The notes under the pieces are model-generated. The model did not search any database. It saw nothing but the letters and a program-made list of their open reading frames with translations, and was not told the origin of the DNA. From Loxodes magnus (lineage: Eukaryota > Ciliophora > Karyorelictea > Loxodida > Loxodidae), in the NCBI GenBank assembly GCA_946699065.1, contig CAMPDV010001185.1, positions 62,001-126,000 of the forward strand: a DNA stretch of 64,000 nt. The letters run 5' to 3'. Both the position numbers and the translations under genes were made by a program. How positions within the stretch are numbered: the first letter of the stretch is position 1; each line of letters starts with the position of its first letter. Shown here piece by piece: positions 22,601-36,800 of this stretch.

Positions 22601-25600
22601 ATCTAAGCTCAAGACAAACTTAAAAACAAAATAATTACTCTTCTACCTTACTTTTCTTCTTCACTTTTAAAACTAACTACTCTTTATAACTCATATCTAA
22701 GCTCAAGACAAACTTAAAAAACTAAATAATAACTCTTCTTTTTTACTTTTCTTCTTCACTTTTAAAACTTACTACTCTTTATAACTCTCATCTAAGCTCA
22801 AGACAAACTTAAAAAAATAATAACTCTTCTTTTTTACTTTTCTTCTTCACTTTTTAAAACTAACTACTCTTTATAACTCATATCTAAGCTCAAGACAAAC
22901 TTAAAAAACTAAAATTACTCTTCTTTTCTTACTTTTCTTCTTCACTATTAAAACTAACTACTCTTTATAACTCATATCTAAGCTCAAGACAAACTTAAAA
23001 ACTAAATAATAACTCTTCTTTTTTACTTTTCTTCTTCACTTTTAAAACTTACTACTCTTTTTAACTCATATCTAAGCTCAAGACAAACTTAAAAACAAAA
23101 TAATAACTCTTCTTTTTTACTTTTCTTCTTCACTTTTAAAACTAACTACTCTTTATAACTCATATCTAAGCTCAAGACAAACTTAAAAAACTAAAATTAC
23201 TCTTCTTCTTTACTTTTCTTCTTCACTATTAAAACTAACTACTCTTTATAACTCATATCTAAGCTCAAGACAAACTTAAAAACTAAATAATAACTCTTCT
23301 TTTTTACTTTTCTTCTTCACTTTTAAAACTTACTACTCTTTTTAACTCATATCTAAGCTCAAGACAAACTTAAAAACAAAATAATAACTTTTCTTTTTTA
23401 CTTTTCTTCTTCACTATTAAAACTAACTACTCTTTATAACTAATATCTAAGCTCAAGACAAACTTAAAAACTAAAATTACTCTTCTTCTTTACTTTTCTT
23501 CTTCACTTTTAAAACTTACTACTCTTTTTAACTCATATCTAAGCTCAAGACAAACTTAAAAACAAAATAATTACTCTTCTACCTTACTTTTCTTCTTCAC
23601 TTTTAAAACTTACTACTCTTTATAACTCTCATCTAAGTTCAAGACAAACTTAAAAACAAAATAATTACTCTTCTACCTTACTTTTCTTCTTCACTTTTAA
23701 AACTTACTACTCTTTTTAACTCATATCTAAGCTCAAGACAAACTTAAAAACAAAATAATTACTCTTCTACCTTACTTTTCTTCTTCACTTTTAAAACTTA
23801 CTACTCTTTTTAACTCATATCTAAGCTCAAGACAAACTTAAAAACAAAATAATTACTCTTCTTTTTTACTTTTCTTCTTCACTTTTAAAACTAAATACTC
23901 TTTATAACTCTCATATAAGCTCAAGACAAACTTAAAAAAATAATAACTCTTCTTCTTTACTTTTCTTCTTCACTTTTAAAACTAAATACTCTTTATAACT
24001 CATATCTAAGCTCAAGACAAACTTAAAAACAAAATAATTACTCTTCTACCTTACTTTTCTTCTTCACTTTTAAAACTTACTACTCTTTATAACTCTCATC
24101 TAAGCTCAAGACAAACTTAAAAAAATAATAACTCTTCTTCTTTACTTTTCTTCTTCACTATTAAAACTAACTACTCTTTATAACTCATATCTAAGCTCAA
24201 GACAAACTTAAAAACTAAAATTACTCTTCTTTTTTACTTTTCTTCTTCACTTTTAAAACTAAATACTCTTTATAACTCATATCTAAGCTCAAGACAAACT
24301 TAAAAAACTAAAATTACTCTTCTTTTCTTACTTTTCTTCTTCACTTTTAAAACTTACTACTCTTTTTAACTCATATCTAAGCTCAAGACAAACTTAAAAA
24401 CAAAATAATTACTCTTCTTTTCTTACTTTTCTTCTTCACTATTAAAACTAACTACTCTTTATAACTCATATCTAAGCTCAAGACAAACTTAAAAACAAAA
24501 TAATTACTCTTCTACCTTACTTTTCTTCTTCACTTTTAAAACTTACTACTCTTTATAACTCTCATCTAAGCTCAAGACAAACTTAAAAAAATAATAACTC
24601 TTCTTCTTTACTTTTCTTCTTCACTATTAAAACTAACTACTCTTTATAACTCATATCTAAGCTCAAGACAAACTTAAAAACTAAAATTACTCTTCTTTTC
24701 TTACTTTTCTTCTTCACTTTTAAAACTTACTACTCTTTATAACTCTCATCTAAGTTCAAGACAAACTTAAAAACAAAATAATTACTCTTCTAACTTACTT
24801 TTCTTCTTCACTTTTAAAACTAAATACTCTTTATAACTCATATCTAAGCTCAAGACAAACTTAAAAAAATAATAACTCTTCTTTTTTACTTTTCTTCTTC
24901 ACTTTTAAAACTTACTACTCTTTTTAACTCATATCTAAGCTCAAGACAAACTTAAAAACAAAATAATTACTCTTCTACCTTACTTTTCTTCTTCACTTTT
25001 AAAACTAAATACTCTTTATAACTCATATCTAAGCTCAAGACAAACTTAAAAACTAAATAATAACTCTTCTTTTTTACTTTTCTTCTTCACTTTTAAAACT
25101 AAATACTCTTTTTAACTCATATCTAAGCTCAAGACAAACTTAAAAACAAAATAATTACTCTTCTACCTTACTTTTCTTCTTCACTTTTAAAACTTACTAC
25201 TCTTTATAACTCTCATCTAAGTTCAAGACAAACTTAAAAACAAAATAATTACTCTTCTACCTTACTTTTCTTCTTCACTTTTAAAACTTACTACTCTTTT
25301 TAACTCATATCTAAGCTCAAGACAAATTTAAAAACAAAATAATTACTCTTCTACCTTACTTTTCTTCTTCACTTTTAAAACTTACTACTCTTTATAACTC
25401 TCATCTAAGCTCAAGACAAACTTAAAAAAATAATAACTCTTCTTTTCTTACTTTTCTTCTTCACTTTTAAAACTTACTACTCTTTTTAACTCATATCTAA
25501 GCTCAAGACAAACTTAAAAACAAAATAATTACTCTTCTTTTCTTACTTTTCTTCTTCACTATTAAAACTAACTACTCTTTATAACTCATATCTAAGCTCA

Positions 25601-26960
25601 AGACAAACTTAAAAACTAAATAATAACTCTTCTTTTTTACTTTTCTTCTTCACTTTTAAAACTTACTACTCTTTATAACTCTCATCTAAGCTCAAGACAA
25701 ACTTAAAAACAAAATAATAACTCTTCTTTTTTACTTTTCTTCTTCACTTTTAAAACTTACTACTCTTTATAACTCATATCTAAGCTCAAGACAAACTTAA
25801 AAAACTAAATAATAACTCTTCTTTTTTACTTTTCTTCTTCACTTTTAAAACTAACTACTCTTTATAACTCATATCTAAGTTCAAGACAAACTTAAAAACA
25901 AAATTGCTCAAGAAAACTTAAAAAACTAAAATTACTCTTCTTTTCTTACTTTTCTTCTTCACTTTTAAAACTTACTACTCTTTTTAACTCATATCTAAGC
26001 TCAAGACAAACTTAAAAACTAAATAATTACTCTTCTACCTTACTTTTCTTCTTCACTTTTAAAACTTACTACTCTTTATAACTCATATCTAAGCTCAAGA
26101 CAAACTTAAAAACAAAATAATTACTCTTCTACCTTACTTTTCTTCTTCACTTTTAAAACTAACTACTCTTTATAACTCATATCTAAGCTCAAGACAAACT
26201 TAAAAAACTAAATAATAACTCTTCTACCTTACTTTTCTTCTTCACTTTTAAAACTAACTACTCTTTATAACTCATATCTAAGCTCAAGACAAACTTAAAA
26301 AACTAAATAACTCTTCTAACTCTTCTTTTAAAACTTACTACTCTTTTTTCTTCTAACTCAAGACAAATAAAAACAAAAATAACTCTTCTTTTTTACTTTT
26401 CTTCTTCACTTTTAAAACTTACTACTCTTTATAACTCTCATCTAAGCTCAAGACAAACTTAAAAAGTAATAATAACTCTTCTTTTTTACTTTTCTTCTTC
26501 ACTTTTAAAACTTAACTACTCTTTATAACTCATATCTAAGCTCAAGACAAACTTAAAAAACAAAATAATTACTCTTCTTTTTTACTTTTCTTCTTCACTA
26601 TTAAAACTAACTACTCTTTATAACTCATATCTAAGCTCAAGACAAACTTAAAACTTTTCTTCTTCACTAAATAACTCATATCTAAGCTCAAGACAAACTT
26701 AAAAACTAAATAATAACTCTTCTTTTTTACTTTTCTTCTTCACTTTTAAAACTTACTACTCTTTTTAACTCATATCTAAGCTCAAGACAAACTTAAAAAC
26801 AAAATAATAACTTTTCTTTTTTACTTTTCTTCTTCACTATTAAAACTAACTACTCTTTATAACTAATATCTAAGCTCAAGACAAACTTAAAAACAAAAAT
26901 TACTCTTCTTCTTTACTTTTCTTCTTCACTTTTAAAAACTACTCTTTTTACTCATATCTA
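19690..26960 (-). repeat. Dispersed higher-order block, three copies about 3.4-3.55 kb apart
   Basis: A run of several monomers recurs near 19.7-20.0, 23.25-23.55 and 26.7-26.96 kb. Diagnostic combination: AATAACTTTTCTTTTTTAC, then an ATTAAAAC monomer ending ACTAATATC, with ACTAATATC at 19,889, 23,439 and 26,862 (spacings 3,550 and 3,423). The flanking monomers (CTAAATAATAAC before, TTACTCTTCTTCTTTAC after) are also shared. A further ACTAATATC at 19,141 shows a local extra copy. The first copy also carries TAAGCTAAAGAC, absent from the others. Only these blocks, not all the sequence between them, were compared. Confidence 0.75.
20060..22920 (-). repeat. 9-monomer higher-order repeat, period 838-842 bp
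   Basis: CTCATCTAAG (the GATGAGAG variant) at the end of the same monomer string occurs at 20,453, 21,291, 22,133 and 22,787, giving spacings of 838, 842 and 654. The unit includes an AATTACTCTTCTACC monomer, an AATAATAACTCTTCTTC monomer and a CTAAATAATAAC monomer. In addition, a block at about 20,150-20,585 recurs at about 22,485-22,920 (offset 2,334). Both contain an unusual five-T run before AAAACTAAC at 20,517 and 22,851. The last interval is two monomers short, as expected after unequal exchange. Confidence 0.8.
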
Positions 26961-27550
26961 AGCTCAAGACAAACTTAAAAACAAAATAATTACTCTTCTA
27001 CCTTACTTTTCTTCTTCACTTTTAAAACTTACTACTCTTTATAACTCTCATCTAAGCTCAAGACAAACTTAAAAAAATAATAACTCTTCTTCTTTACTTT
27101 TCTTCTTCACAAAATAATTACTCTTCTTTTCTTACTTTTCTTCTTCACTATTAAAACTAACTACTCTTTATAACTCATATCTAAGCTCAAGACAAACTTA
27201 AAAACACTAATAATTACTCTTCTTACCTTACTTTTCTTCTTCACTTTTAAAACTTACTACTCTTTATAACTCTCATCTAAGCTCAAGACAAACTTAAAAA
27301 AATAATAACTCTTCTTCTTTACTTTTCTTCTTCACTATTAAAACTAACTACTCTTTATAACTCATATCTAAGCTCAAGACAAACTTAAAAAACTAAATAA
27401 TTACTCTTCTTCTTTACTTTTCTTCTTCACTATTAAAACTTACTACTCTTTTTAACTCATATCTAAGCTCAAGACAAACTTAAAAACTAAAAATTACTCT
27501 TCTTCTAAGCTCAAGACTTCACTTTAAAAACAAAATAATTACTCTTTATA
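25885..27550 (-). repeat. Scrambled satellite patch with truncated and rearranged monomers
   Basis: At least six irregular monomers cluster here, whereas almost all other units in the window are regular. (1) Near 25,904 AAAATT jumps to GCTCAAG, leaving a unit of under 30 bp. (2) At 26,301-26,375 monomer pieces are shuffled (CTCTTCTAACTCTTC, then CTTTTTTCTTCTAACTCAAG). (3) At 26,648-26,672 CTTAAAACTTTTC joins to CACTAAATAACTC. (4) Near 26,931-26,953 several bases are missing. (5) Near 27,109 CTTCAC joins directly to AAAATAATTAC, skipping about half a unit. (6) At 27,500-27,545 fragments are mixed (CTTCTAAGCTCAAGACTTC). All pieces still derive from the satellite and keep the - orientation; no foreign insert was found. 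A hotspot of breaks, an old recombination boundary or an assembly problem could each explain it. Confidence 0.85.
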
Positions 27551-28599
27551 ACTCATATCTAAGCTCAAGACAAACTTAAAAAACTAAAATTACTCTTCTT
27601 TTCTTACTTTTCTTCTTCACTTTTAAAACTTACTACTCTTTATAACTCTCATCTAAGCTCAAGACAAACTTAAAAAAATAATAACTCTTCTTCTTTACTT
27701 TTCTTCTTCACTTTTAAAACTAAATACTCTTTATAACTCATATCTAAGCTCAAGACAAACTTAAAAACAAAATAATTACTCTTCTACCTTACTTTTCTTC
27801 TTCACTTTTAAAACTTACTACTCTTTATAACTCATATCTAAGCTCAAGACAAACTTAAAAAAATAATAACTCTTCTTCTTTACTTTTCTTCTTCACTTTT
27901 AAAACTAAATACTCTTTATAACTCATATCTAAGTTCAAGACAAACTTAAAAAACTAAAATTACTCTTCTTTTCTTACTTTTCTTCTTCACTTTTAAAACT
28001 AAATACTCTTTATAACTCATATCTAAGCTCAAGACAAACTTAAAAAAATAATAACTCTTCTTCTTTACTTTTCTTCTTCACTTTTAAAACTTACTACTCT
28101 TTTTAACTCATATCTAAGCTCAAGACAAACTTAAAAAACTAAATAATAACTCTTCTTCTTTACTTTTCTTCTTCACTTTTAAAACTAACTACTCTTTATA
28201 ACTCATATCTAAGCTCAAGACAAACTTAAAAACTAAATAATTACTCTTCTACCTTACTTTTCTTCTTCACTTTTAAAACTTACTACTCTTTATAACTCAT
28301 ATCTAAGCTCAAGACAAACTTAAAAAAATAATAACTCTTCTTCTTTACTTTTCTTCTTCACTTTTAAAACTAAATACTCTTTATAACTCATATCTAAGCT
28401 CAAGACAAACTTAAAAACAAAATAATTACTCTTCTTCTTTACTTTTCTTCTTCACTTTTAAAACTAAATACTCTTTATAACTCATATCTAAGCTCAAGAC
28501 AAACTTAAAAAAATAATAACTCTTCTTCTTTACTTTTCTTCTTCACTTTTAAAACTTACTACTCTTTTTAACTCATATCTAAGCTCAAGACAAACTTAA

Positions 28600-30500
28600 A
28601 AACAAAATAATTACTCTTCTACCTTACTTTTCTTCTTCACTTTTAAAACTTACTACTCTTTATAACTCTCATCTAAGCTCAAGACAAACTTAAAAAAATA
28701 ATAACTCTTCTTCTTTACTTTTCTTCTTCACTATTAAAACTAACTACTCTTTATAACTCATATCTAAGCTCAAGACAAACTTAAAAAACTAAAATTACTC
28801 TTCTTTTCTTACTTTTCTTCTTCACTTTTAAAACTTACTACTCTTTATAACTCTCATCTAAGCTCAAGACAAACTTAAAAAAATAATAACTCTTCTTCTT
28901 TACTTTTCTTCTTCACTTTTAAAACTTACTACTCTTTTTAACTCATATCTAAGCTCAAGACAAACTTAAAAAGTAATAATTACTCTTCTACCTTACTTTT
29001 CTTCTTCACTTTTAAAACTAACTACTCTTTATAACTCATATCTAAGCTCAAGACAAACTTAAAAACTAAATAATAACTCTTCTTTTTTACTTTTCTTCTT
29101 CACTTTTAAAACTTACTACTCTTTTTAACTCATATCTAAGCTCAAGACAAACTTAAAAACAAAAATTACTCTTCTTCTTTACTTTTCTTCTTCACTTTTA
29201 AAACTTACTACTCTTTTTAACTCATATCTAAGCTCAAGACAAACTTAAAAACAAAATAATTACTCTTCTACCTTACTTTTCTTCTTCACTTTTAAAACTT
29301 ACTACTCTTTATAACTCTCATCTAAGCTCAAGACAAACTTAAAAAAATAATAACTCTTCTTCTTTACTTTTCTTCTTCACTATTAAAACTAACTACTCTT
29401 TATAACTCATATCTAAGCTCAAGACAAACTTAAAAAACTAAAATTACTCTTCTTTTCTTACTTTTCTTCTTCACTTTTAAAACTTACTACTCTTTATAAC
29501 TCTCATCTAAGCTCAAGACAAACTTAAAAAAATAATAACTCTTCTTCTTTACTTTTCTTCTTCACTTTTAAAACTTACTACTCTTTTTAACTCATATCTA
29601 AGCTCAAGACAAACTTAAAAAACTAAATAATAACTCTTCTTCTTTACTTTTCTTCTTCACTATTAAAACTAACTACTCTTTATAACTCATATCTAAGCTC
29701 AAGACAAACTTAAAAACTAAATAATAACTCTTCTTTTTTACTTTTCTTCTTCACTTTTAAAACTTACTACTCTTTTTAACTCATATCTAAGCTCAAGACA
29801 AACTTAAAAACAAAATAATTACTCTTCTACCTTACTTTTCTTCTTCACTTTTAAAACTTAATACTCTTTATAACTCATATCTAAGCTCAAGACAAACTTA
29901 AAAAATAATAATTACTCTTCTTCTTTACTTTTCTTCTTCACTTTTAAAACTTACTACTCTTTATAACTCATATCTAAGCTCAAGACAAACTTAAAAAAAT
30001 AATAACTCTTCTTCTTTACTTTTCTTCTTCACTTTTAAAACTTACTACTCTTTATAACTCTCATCTAAGCTCAAGACAAACTTAAAAAAATAATAACTCT
30101 TCTTCTTTACTTTTCTTCTTCACTATTAAAACTAACTACTCTTTATAACTCATATCTAAGCTCAAGACAAACTTAAAAAACTAAAATTACTCTTCTTTTC
30201 TTACTTTTCTTCTTCACTTTTAAAACTTACTACTCTTTATAACTCTCATCTAAGCTCAAGACAAACTTAAAAAAATAATAACTCTTCTTCTTTACTTTTC
30301 TTCTTCACTTTTAAAACTTACTACTCTTTTTAACTCATATCTAAGCTCAAGACAAACTTAAAAAACTAAATAATAACTCTTCTTCTTTACTTTTCTTCTT
30401 CACTATTAAAACTAACTACTCTTTATAACTCATATCTAAGCTCAAGACAAACTTAAAAACTAAATAATAACTCTTCTTTTTTACTTTTCTTCTTCACTTT
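28600..30500 (-). repeat. 7- to 8-monomer higher-order repeat, offsets 649 and 743 bp
   Basis: An ATTAAAACTAAC monomer followed by the CTAAAATTACTCTTCTTTTC monomer occurs with its GCTCAAG at 28,768, 29,417 and 30,160. Surrounding order (ACCTTAC, then CTCATCTAAG, then AATAATAAC, then ATTAAAACTAAC) is shared. The 94-bp difference between the spacings is one monomer. Confidence 0.75.
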
Positions 30501-30899
30501 TAAAACTAAATACTCTTTATAACTCATATCTAAGCTCAAGACAAACTTAAAAACAAAATAATTACTCTTCTTCTTTACTTTTCTTCTTCACTTTTAAAAC
30601 TAAATACTCTTTATAACTCATATCTAAGCTCAAGACAAACTTAAAAACCAAATAATTACTCTTCTACCTTACTTTTCTTCTTCACTTTTAAAACTTACTA
30701 CTCTTTATAACTCATATCTAAGCTCAAGACAAACTTAAAAACAAAATAATTACTCTTCTACTTTACTTTTCTTCTTCACTTTTAAAACTTACTACTCTTT
30801 ATAACTCTCATCTAAGCTCAAGACAAACTTAAAAAAATAATAACTCTTCTACCTTACTTTTCTTCTTCACTTTTAAAACTTACTACTCTTTATAACTCA

Positions 30900-33800
30900 T
30901 ATCTAAGCTCAAGACAAACTTAAAAACTAAATAATAACTCTTCTTTTTTACTTTTCTTCTTCACTTTTAAAACTTACTACTCTTTATAACTCATATCTAA
31001 GCTCAAGACAAACTTAAAAACAAAATAATTACTCTTCTACCTTACTTTTCTTCTTCACTTTTAAAACTTACTACTCTTTATAACTCATATCTAAGCTCAA
31101 GACAAACTTAAAAAAATAATAACTCTTCTTCTTTACTTTTCTTCTTCACTATTAAAACTAACTACTCTTTATAACTCATATCTAAGCTCAAGAAAAACTT
31201 AAAAAACTAAAATTACTCTTCTTTTCTTACTTTTCTTCTTCACTTTTAAAACTTACTACTCTTTATAACTCTCATCTAAGCTCAAGACAAACTTAAAAAA
31301 ATAATAACTCTTCTTCTTTACTTTTCTTCTTCACTTTTAAAACTTACTACTCTTTTTAACTCATATCTAAGCTCAAGACAAACTTAAAAACAAAATAATA
31401 ACTCTTCTTTTTTACTTTTCTTCTTCACTTTTAAAACTTACTACTCTTTTTAACTCATATCTAAGCTCAAGACAAACTTAAAAACAAAATAATAACTCTT
31501 CTTTTTTACTTTTCTTCTTCACTTTTAAAACTTACTACTCTTTTTAACTCATATCTAAGCTCAAGACAAACTTAAAAACAAAATAATTACTCTTCTTTTT
31601 TACTTTTCTTCTTCACTTTTAAAACTTACTACTCTTTATAACTCTCATCTAAGCTCAAGACAAACTTAAAAAAATAATAACTCTTCTTCTTTACTTTTCT
31701 TCTTCACTTTTAAAACTAAATACTCTTTATAACTCATATCTAAGCTCAAGACAAACTTAAAAACAAAATAATTACTCTTCTACCTTACTTTTCTTCTTCA
31801 CTTTTAAAACTTACTACTCTTTATAACTCATATCTAAGCTCAAGACAAACTTAAAAAAATAATAACTCTTCTTCTTTACTTTTCTTCTTCACTATTAAAA
31901 CTTACTACTCTTTATAACTCTCATCTAAGCTCAAGACAAACTTAAAAAAATAATAACTCTTCTACCTTACTTTTCTTCTTCACTTTTAAAACTTACTACT
32001 CTTTTTAACTCATATCTAAGCTCAAGACAAACTTAAAAACAAAATAATTACTCTTCTACCTTACTTTTCTTCTTCACTTTTAAAACTTACTACTCTTTTT
32101 AACTCATATCTAAGCTCAAGACAAACTTAAAAAACTAAAATTACTCTTCTTCTTTACTTTTCTTCTTCACTATTAAAACTAACTACTCTTTATAACTCAT
32201 ATCTAAGCTCAAGACAAACTTAAAAACTAAATAATAACTCTTCTACCTTACTTTTCTTCTTCACTTTTAAAACTTACTACTCTTTATAACTCTCATCTAA
32301 GCTCAAGACAAACTTAAAAAAATAATAACTCTTCTTCTTTACTTTTCTTCTTCACTTTTAAAACTTACTACTCTTTTTAACTCATATCTAAGCTCAAGAC
32401 AAACTTAAAAAGTAATAATTACTCTTCTACCTTACTTTTCTTCTTCACTTTTAAAACTTAATACTCTTTATAACTCATATCTAAGTTCAAGACAAACTTA
32501 AAAACAAAATAATTACTCTTCTTTTTTACTTTTCTTCTTCACTTTTAAAACTAAATACTCTTTATAACTCATATCTAAGCTCAAGACAAACTTAAAAACA
32601 AAAATTACTCTTCTTCTTTACTTTTCTTCTTCACTTTTAAAACTTACTACTCTTTTTAACTCATATCTAAGCTCAAGACAAACTTAAAAACAAAATAATT
32701 ACTCTTCTACCTTACTTTTCTTCTTCACTTTTAAAACTTACTACTCTTTATAACTCATATCTAAGCTCAAGACAAACTTAAAAAAATAATAACTCTTCTT
32801 CTTTACTTTTCTTCTTCACTATTAAAACTAACTACTCTTTATAACTCATATCTAAGCTCAAGACAAACTTAAAAAACTAAAATTACTCTTCTTTTCTTAC
32901 TTTTCTTCTTCACTTTTAAAACTTACTACTCTTTATAACTCTCATCTAAGCTCAAGACAAACTTAAAAAAATAATAACTCTTCTTCTTTACTTTTCTTCT
33001 TCACTTTTAAAACTTACTACTCTTTTTAACTCATATCTAAGCTCAAGACAAACTTAAAAAATAATAATTACTCTTCTTTTCTTACTTTTCTTCTTCACTA
33101 TTAAAACTAACTACTCTTTATAACTCATATCTAAGCTCAAGACAAACTTAAAAAAATAATAACTCTTCTTCTTTACTTTTCTTCTTCACTTTTAAAACTT
33201 ACTACTCTTTTTAACTCATATCTAAGCTCAAGACAAACTTAAAAACAAAATAATTACTCTTCTTTTCTTACTTTTCTTCTTCACTATTAAAACTAACTAC
33301 TCTTTATAACTCATATCTAAGCTCAAGACAAACTTAAAAACAAAATAATAACTCTTCTTTTTTACTTTTCTTCTTCACTTTTAAAACTTACTACTCTTTT
33401 TAACTCATATCTAAGCTCAAGACAAACTTAAAAAAATAATAACTCTTCTTCTTTACTTTTCTTCTTCACTATTAAAACTAACTACTCTTTATAACTCATA
33501 TCTAAGCTCAAGAAAAACTTAAAAAACTAAAATTACTCTTCTTTTCTTACTTTTCTTCTTCACTTTTAAAACTTACTACTCTTTATAACTCTCATCTAAG
33601 CTCAAGACAAACTTAAAAAAATAATAACTCTTCTTCTTTACTTTTCTTCTTCACTTTTAAAACTTACTACTCTTTTTAACTCATATCTAAGCTCAAGACA
33701 AACTTAAAAACAAAATAATTACTCTTCTTTTCTTACTTTTCTTCTTCACTATTAAAACTAACTACTCTTTATAACTCATATCTAAGCTCAAGACAAACTT

Positions 33801-36800
33801 AAAAACAAAATAATAACTCTTCTTTTTTACTTTTCTTCTTCACTTTTAAAACTTACTACTCTTTTTAACTCATATCTAAGCTCAAGACAAACTTAAAAAC
33901 AAAATAATAACTCTTCTTTTTTACTTTTCTTCTTCACTTTTAAAACTTACTACTCTTTTTAACTCATATCTAAGCTCAAGACAAACTTAAAAACAAAATA
34001 ATTACTCTTCTTTTTTACTTTTCTTCTTCACTTTTAAAACTTACTACTCTTTATAACTCTCATCTAAGCTCAAGACAAACTTAAAAAAATAATAACTCTT
34101 CTTCTTTACTTTTCTTCTTCACTTTTAAAACTAAATACTCTTTATAACTCATATCTAAGCTCAAGACAAACTTAAAAACAAAATAATTACTCTTCTACCT
34201 TACTTTTCTTCTTCACTTTTAAAACTTACTACTCTTTTTAACTCATATCTAAGCTCAAGACAAACTTAAAAACAAAATAATTACTCTTCTACCTTACTTT
34301 TCTTCTTCACTTTTAAAACTTACTACTCTTTTTAACTCATATCTAAGCTCAAGACAAACTTAAAAAACTAAAATTACTCTTCTTCTTTACTTTTCTTCTT
34401 CACTATTAAAACTAACTACTCTTTATAACTCATATCTAAGCTCAAGACAAACTTAAAAACTAAATAATAACTCTTCTACCTTACTTTTCTTCTTCACTTT
34501 TAAAACTTACTACTCTTTATAACTCTCATCTAAGCTCAAGACAAACTTAAAAAAATAATAACTCTTCTTCTTTACTTTTCTTCTTCACTTTTAAAACTTA
34601 CTACTCTTTTTAACTCATATCTAAGCTCAAGACAAACTTAAAAAGTAATAATTACTCTTCTACCTTACTTTTCTTCTTCACTTTTAAAACTTAATACTCT
34701 TTATAACTCATATCTAAGTTCAAGACAAACTTAAAAACAAAATAATTACTCTTCTTTTTTACTTTTCTTCTTCACTTTTAAAACTAAATACTCTTTATAA
34801 CTCATATCTAAGCTCAAGACAAACTTAAAAACAAAAATAACTCTTCTTCTTTACTTTTCTTCTTCACTTTTAAAACTTACTACTCTTTTTAACTCATATC
34901 TAAGCTCAAGACAAACTTAAAAACAAAATAATTACTCTTCTACCTTACTTTTCTTCTTCACTTTTAAAACTTACTACTCTTTATAACTCATATCTAAGCT
35001 CAAGACAAACTTAAAAAAATAATAACTCTTCTTCTTTACTTTTCTTCTTCACTATTAAAACTAACTACTCTTTATAACTCATATCTAAGCTCAAGACAAA
35101 CTTAAAAAACTAAAATTACTCTTCTTTTCTTACTTTTCTTCTTCACTTTTAAAACTTACTACTCTTTATAACTCTCATCTAAGCTCAAGACAAACTTAAA
35201 AAAATAATAACTCTTCTTCTTTACTTTTCTTCTTCACTTTTAAAACTTACTACTCTTTTTAACTCATATCTAAGCTCAAGACAAACTTAAAAAATAATAA
35301 TTACTCTTCTTTTCTTACTTTTCTTCTTCACTATTAAAACTAACTACTCTTTATAACTCATATCTAAGCTCAAGACAAACTTAAAAAAATAATAACTCTT
35401 CTTCTTTACTTTTCTTCTTCACTTTTAAAACTTACTACTCTTTTTAACTCATATCTAAGCTCAAGACAAACTTAAAAACAAAATAATTACTCTTCTTTTC
35501 TTACTTTTCTTCTTCACTATTAAAACTAACTACTCTTTATAACTCATATCTAAGCTCAAGACAAACTTAAAAACAAAATAATAACTCTTCTTTTTTACTT
35601 TTCTTCTTCACTTTTAAAACTTACTACTCTTTTTAACTCATATCTAAGCTCAAGACAAACTTAAAAAAATAATAACTCTTCTTCTTTACTTTTCTTCTTC
35701 ACTATTAAAACTAACTACTCTTTATAACTCATATCTAAGCTCAAGAAAAACTTAAAAAACTAAAATTACTCTTCTTTTCTTACTTTTCTTCTTCACTTTT
35801 AAAACTTACTACTCTTTATAACTCTCATCTAAGCTCAAGACAAACTTAAAAAAATAATAACTCTTCTTCTTTACTTTTCTTCTTCACTTTTAAAACTTAC
35901 TACTCTTTTTAACTCATATCTAAGCTCAAGACAAACTTAAAAACAAAATAATTACTCTTCTTTTCTTACTTTTCTTCTTCACTATTAAAACTAACTACTC
36001 TTTATAACTCATATCTAAGCTCAAGACAAACTTAAAAACAAAATAATAACTCTTCTTTTTTACTTTTCTTCTTCACTTTTAAAACTTACTACTCTTTTTA
36101 ACTCATATCTAAGCTCAAGACAAACTTAAAAACAAAATAATAACTCTTCTTTTTTACTTTTCTTCTTCACTTTTAAAACTTACTACTCTTTTTAACTCAT
36201 ATCTAAGCTCAAGACAAACTTAAAAACAAAATAATTACTCTTCTTTTTTACTTTTCTTCTTCACTTTTAAAACTTACTACTCTTTATAACTCTCATCTAA
36301 GCTCAAGACAAACTTAAAAAAATAATAACTCTTCTTCTTTACTTTTCTTCTTCACTTTTAAAACTAAATACTCTTTATAACTCATATCTAAGCTCAAGAC
36401 AAACTTAAAAACAAAATAATTACTCTTCTACCTTACTTTTCTTCTTCACTTTTAAAACTTACTACTCTTTATAACTCATATCTAAGCTCAAGACAAACTT
36501 AAAAAAATAATAACTCTTCTTCTTTACTTTTCTTCTTCACTTTTAAAACTTACTACTCTTTATAACTCTCATCTAAGCTCAAGACAAACTTAAAAAAATA
36601 ATAACTCTTCTACCTTACTTTTCTTCTTCACTTTTAAAACTTACTACTCTTTTTAACTCATATCTAAGCTCAAGACAAACTTAAAAACAAAATAATTACT
36701 CTTCTACCTTACTTTTCTTCTTCACTTTTAAAACTTAATACTCTTTATAACTCATATCTAAGCTCAAGACAAACTTAAAAAACTAAAATTACTCTTCTTC

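Noticed and set aside
25885..27550. Transposon insertion in the scrambled patch
   Set aside because: Every fragment is recognisable satellite in the same orientation. No foreign sequence, terminal repeats or target-site duplication was seen.
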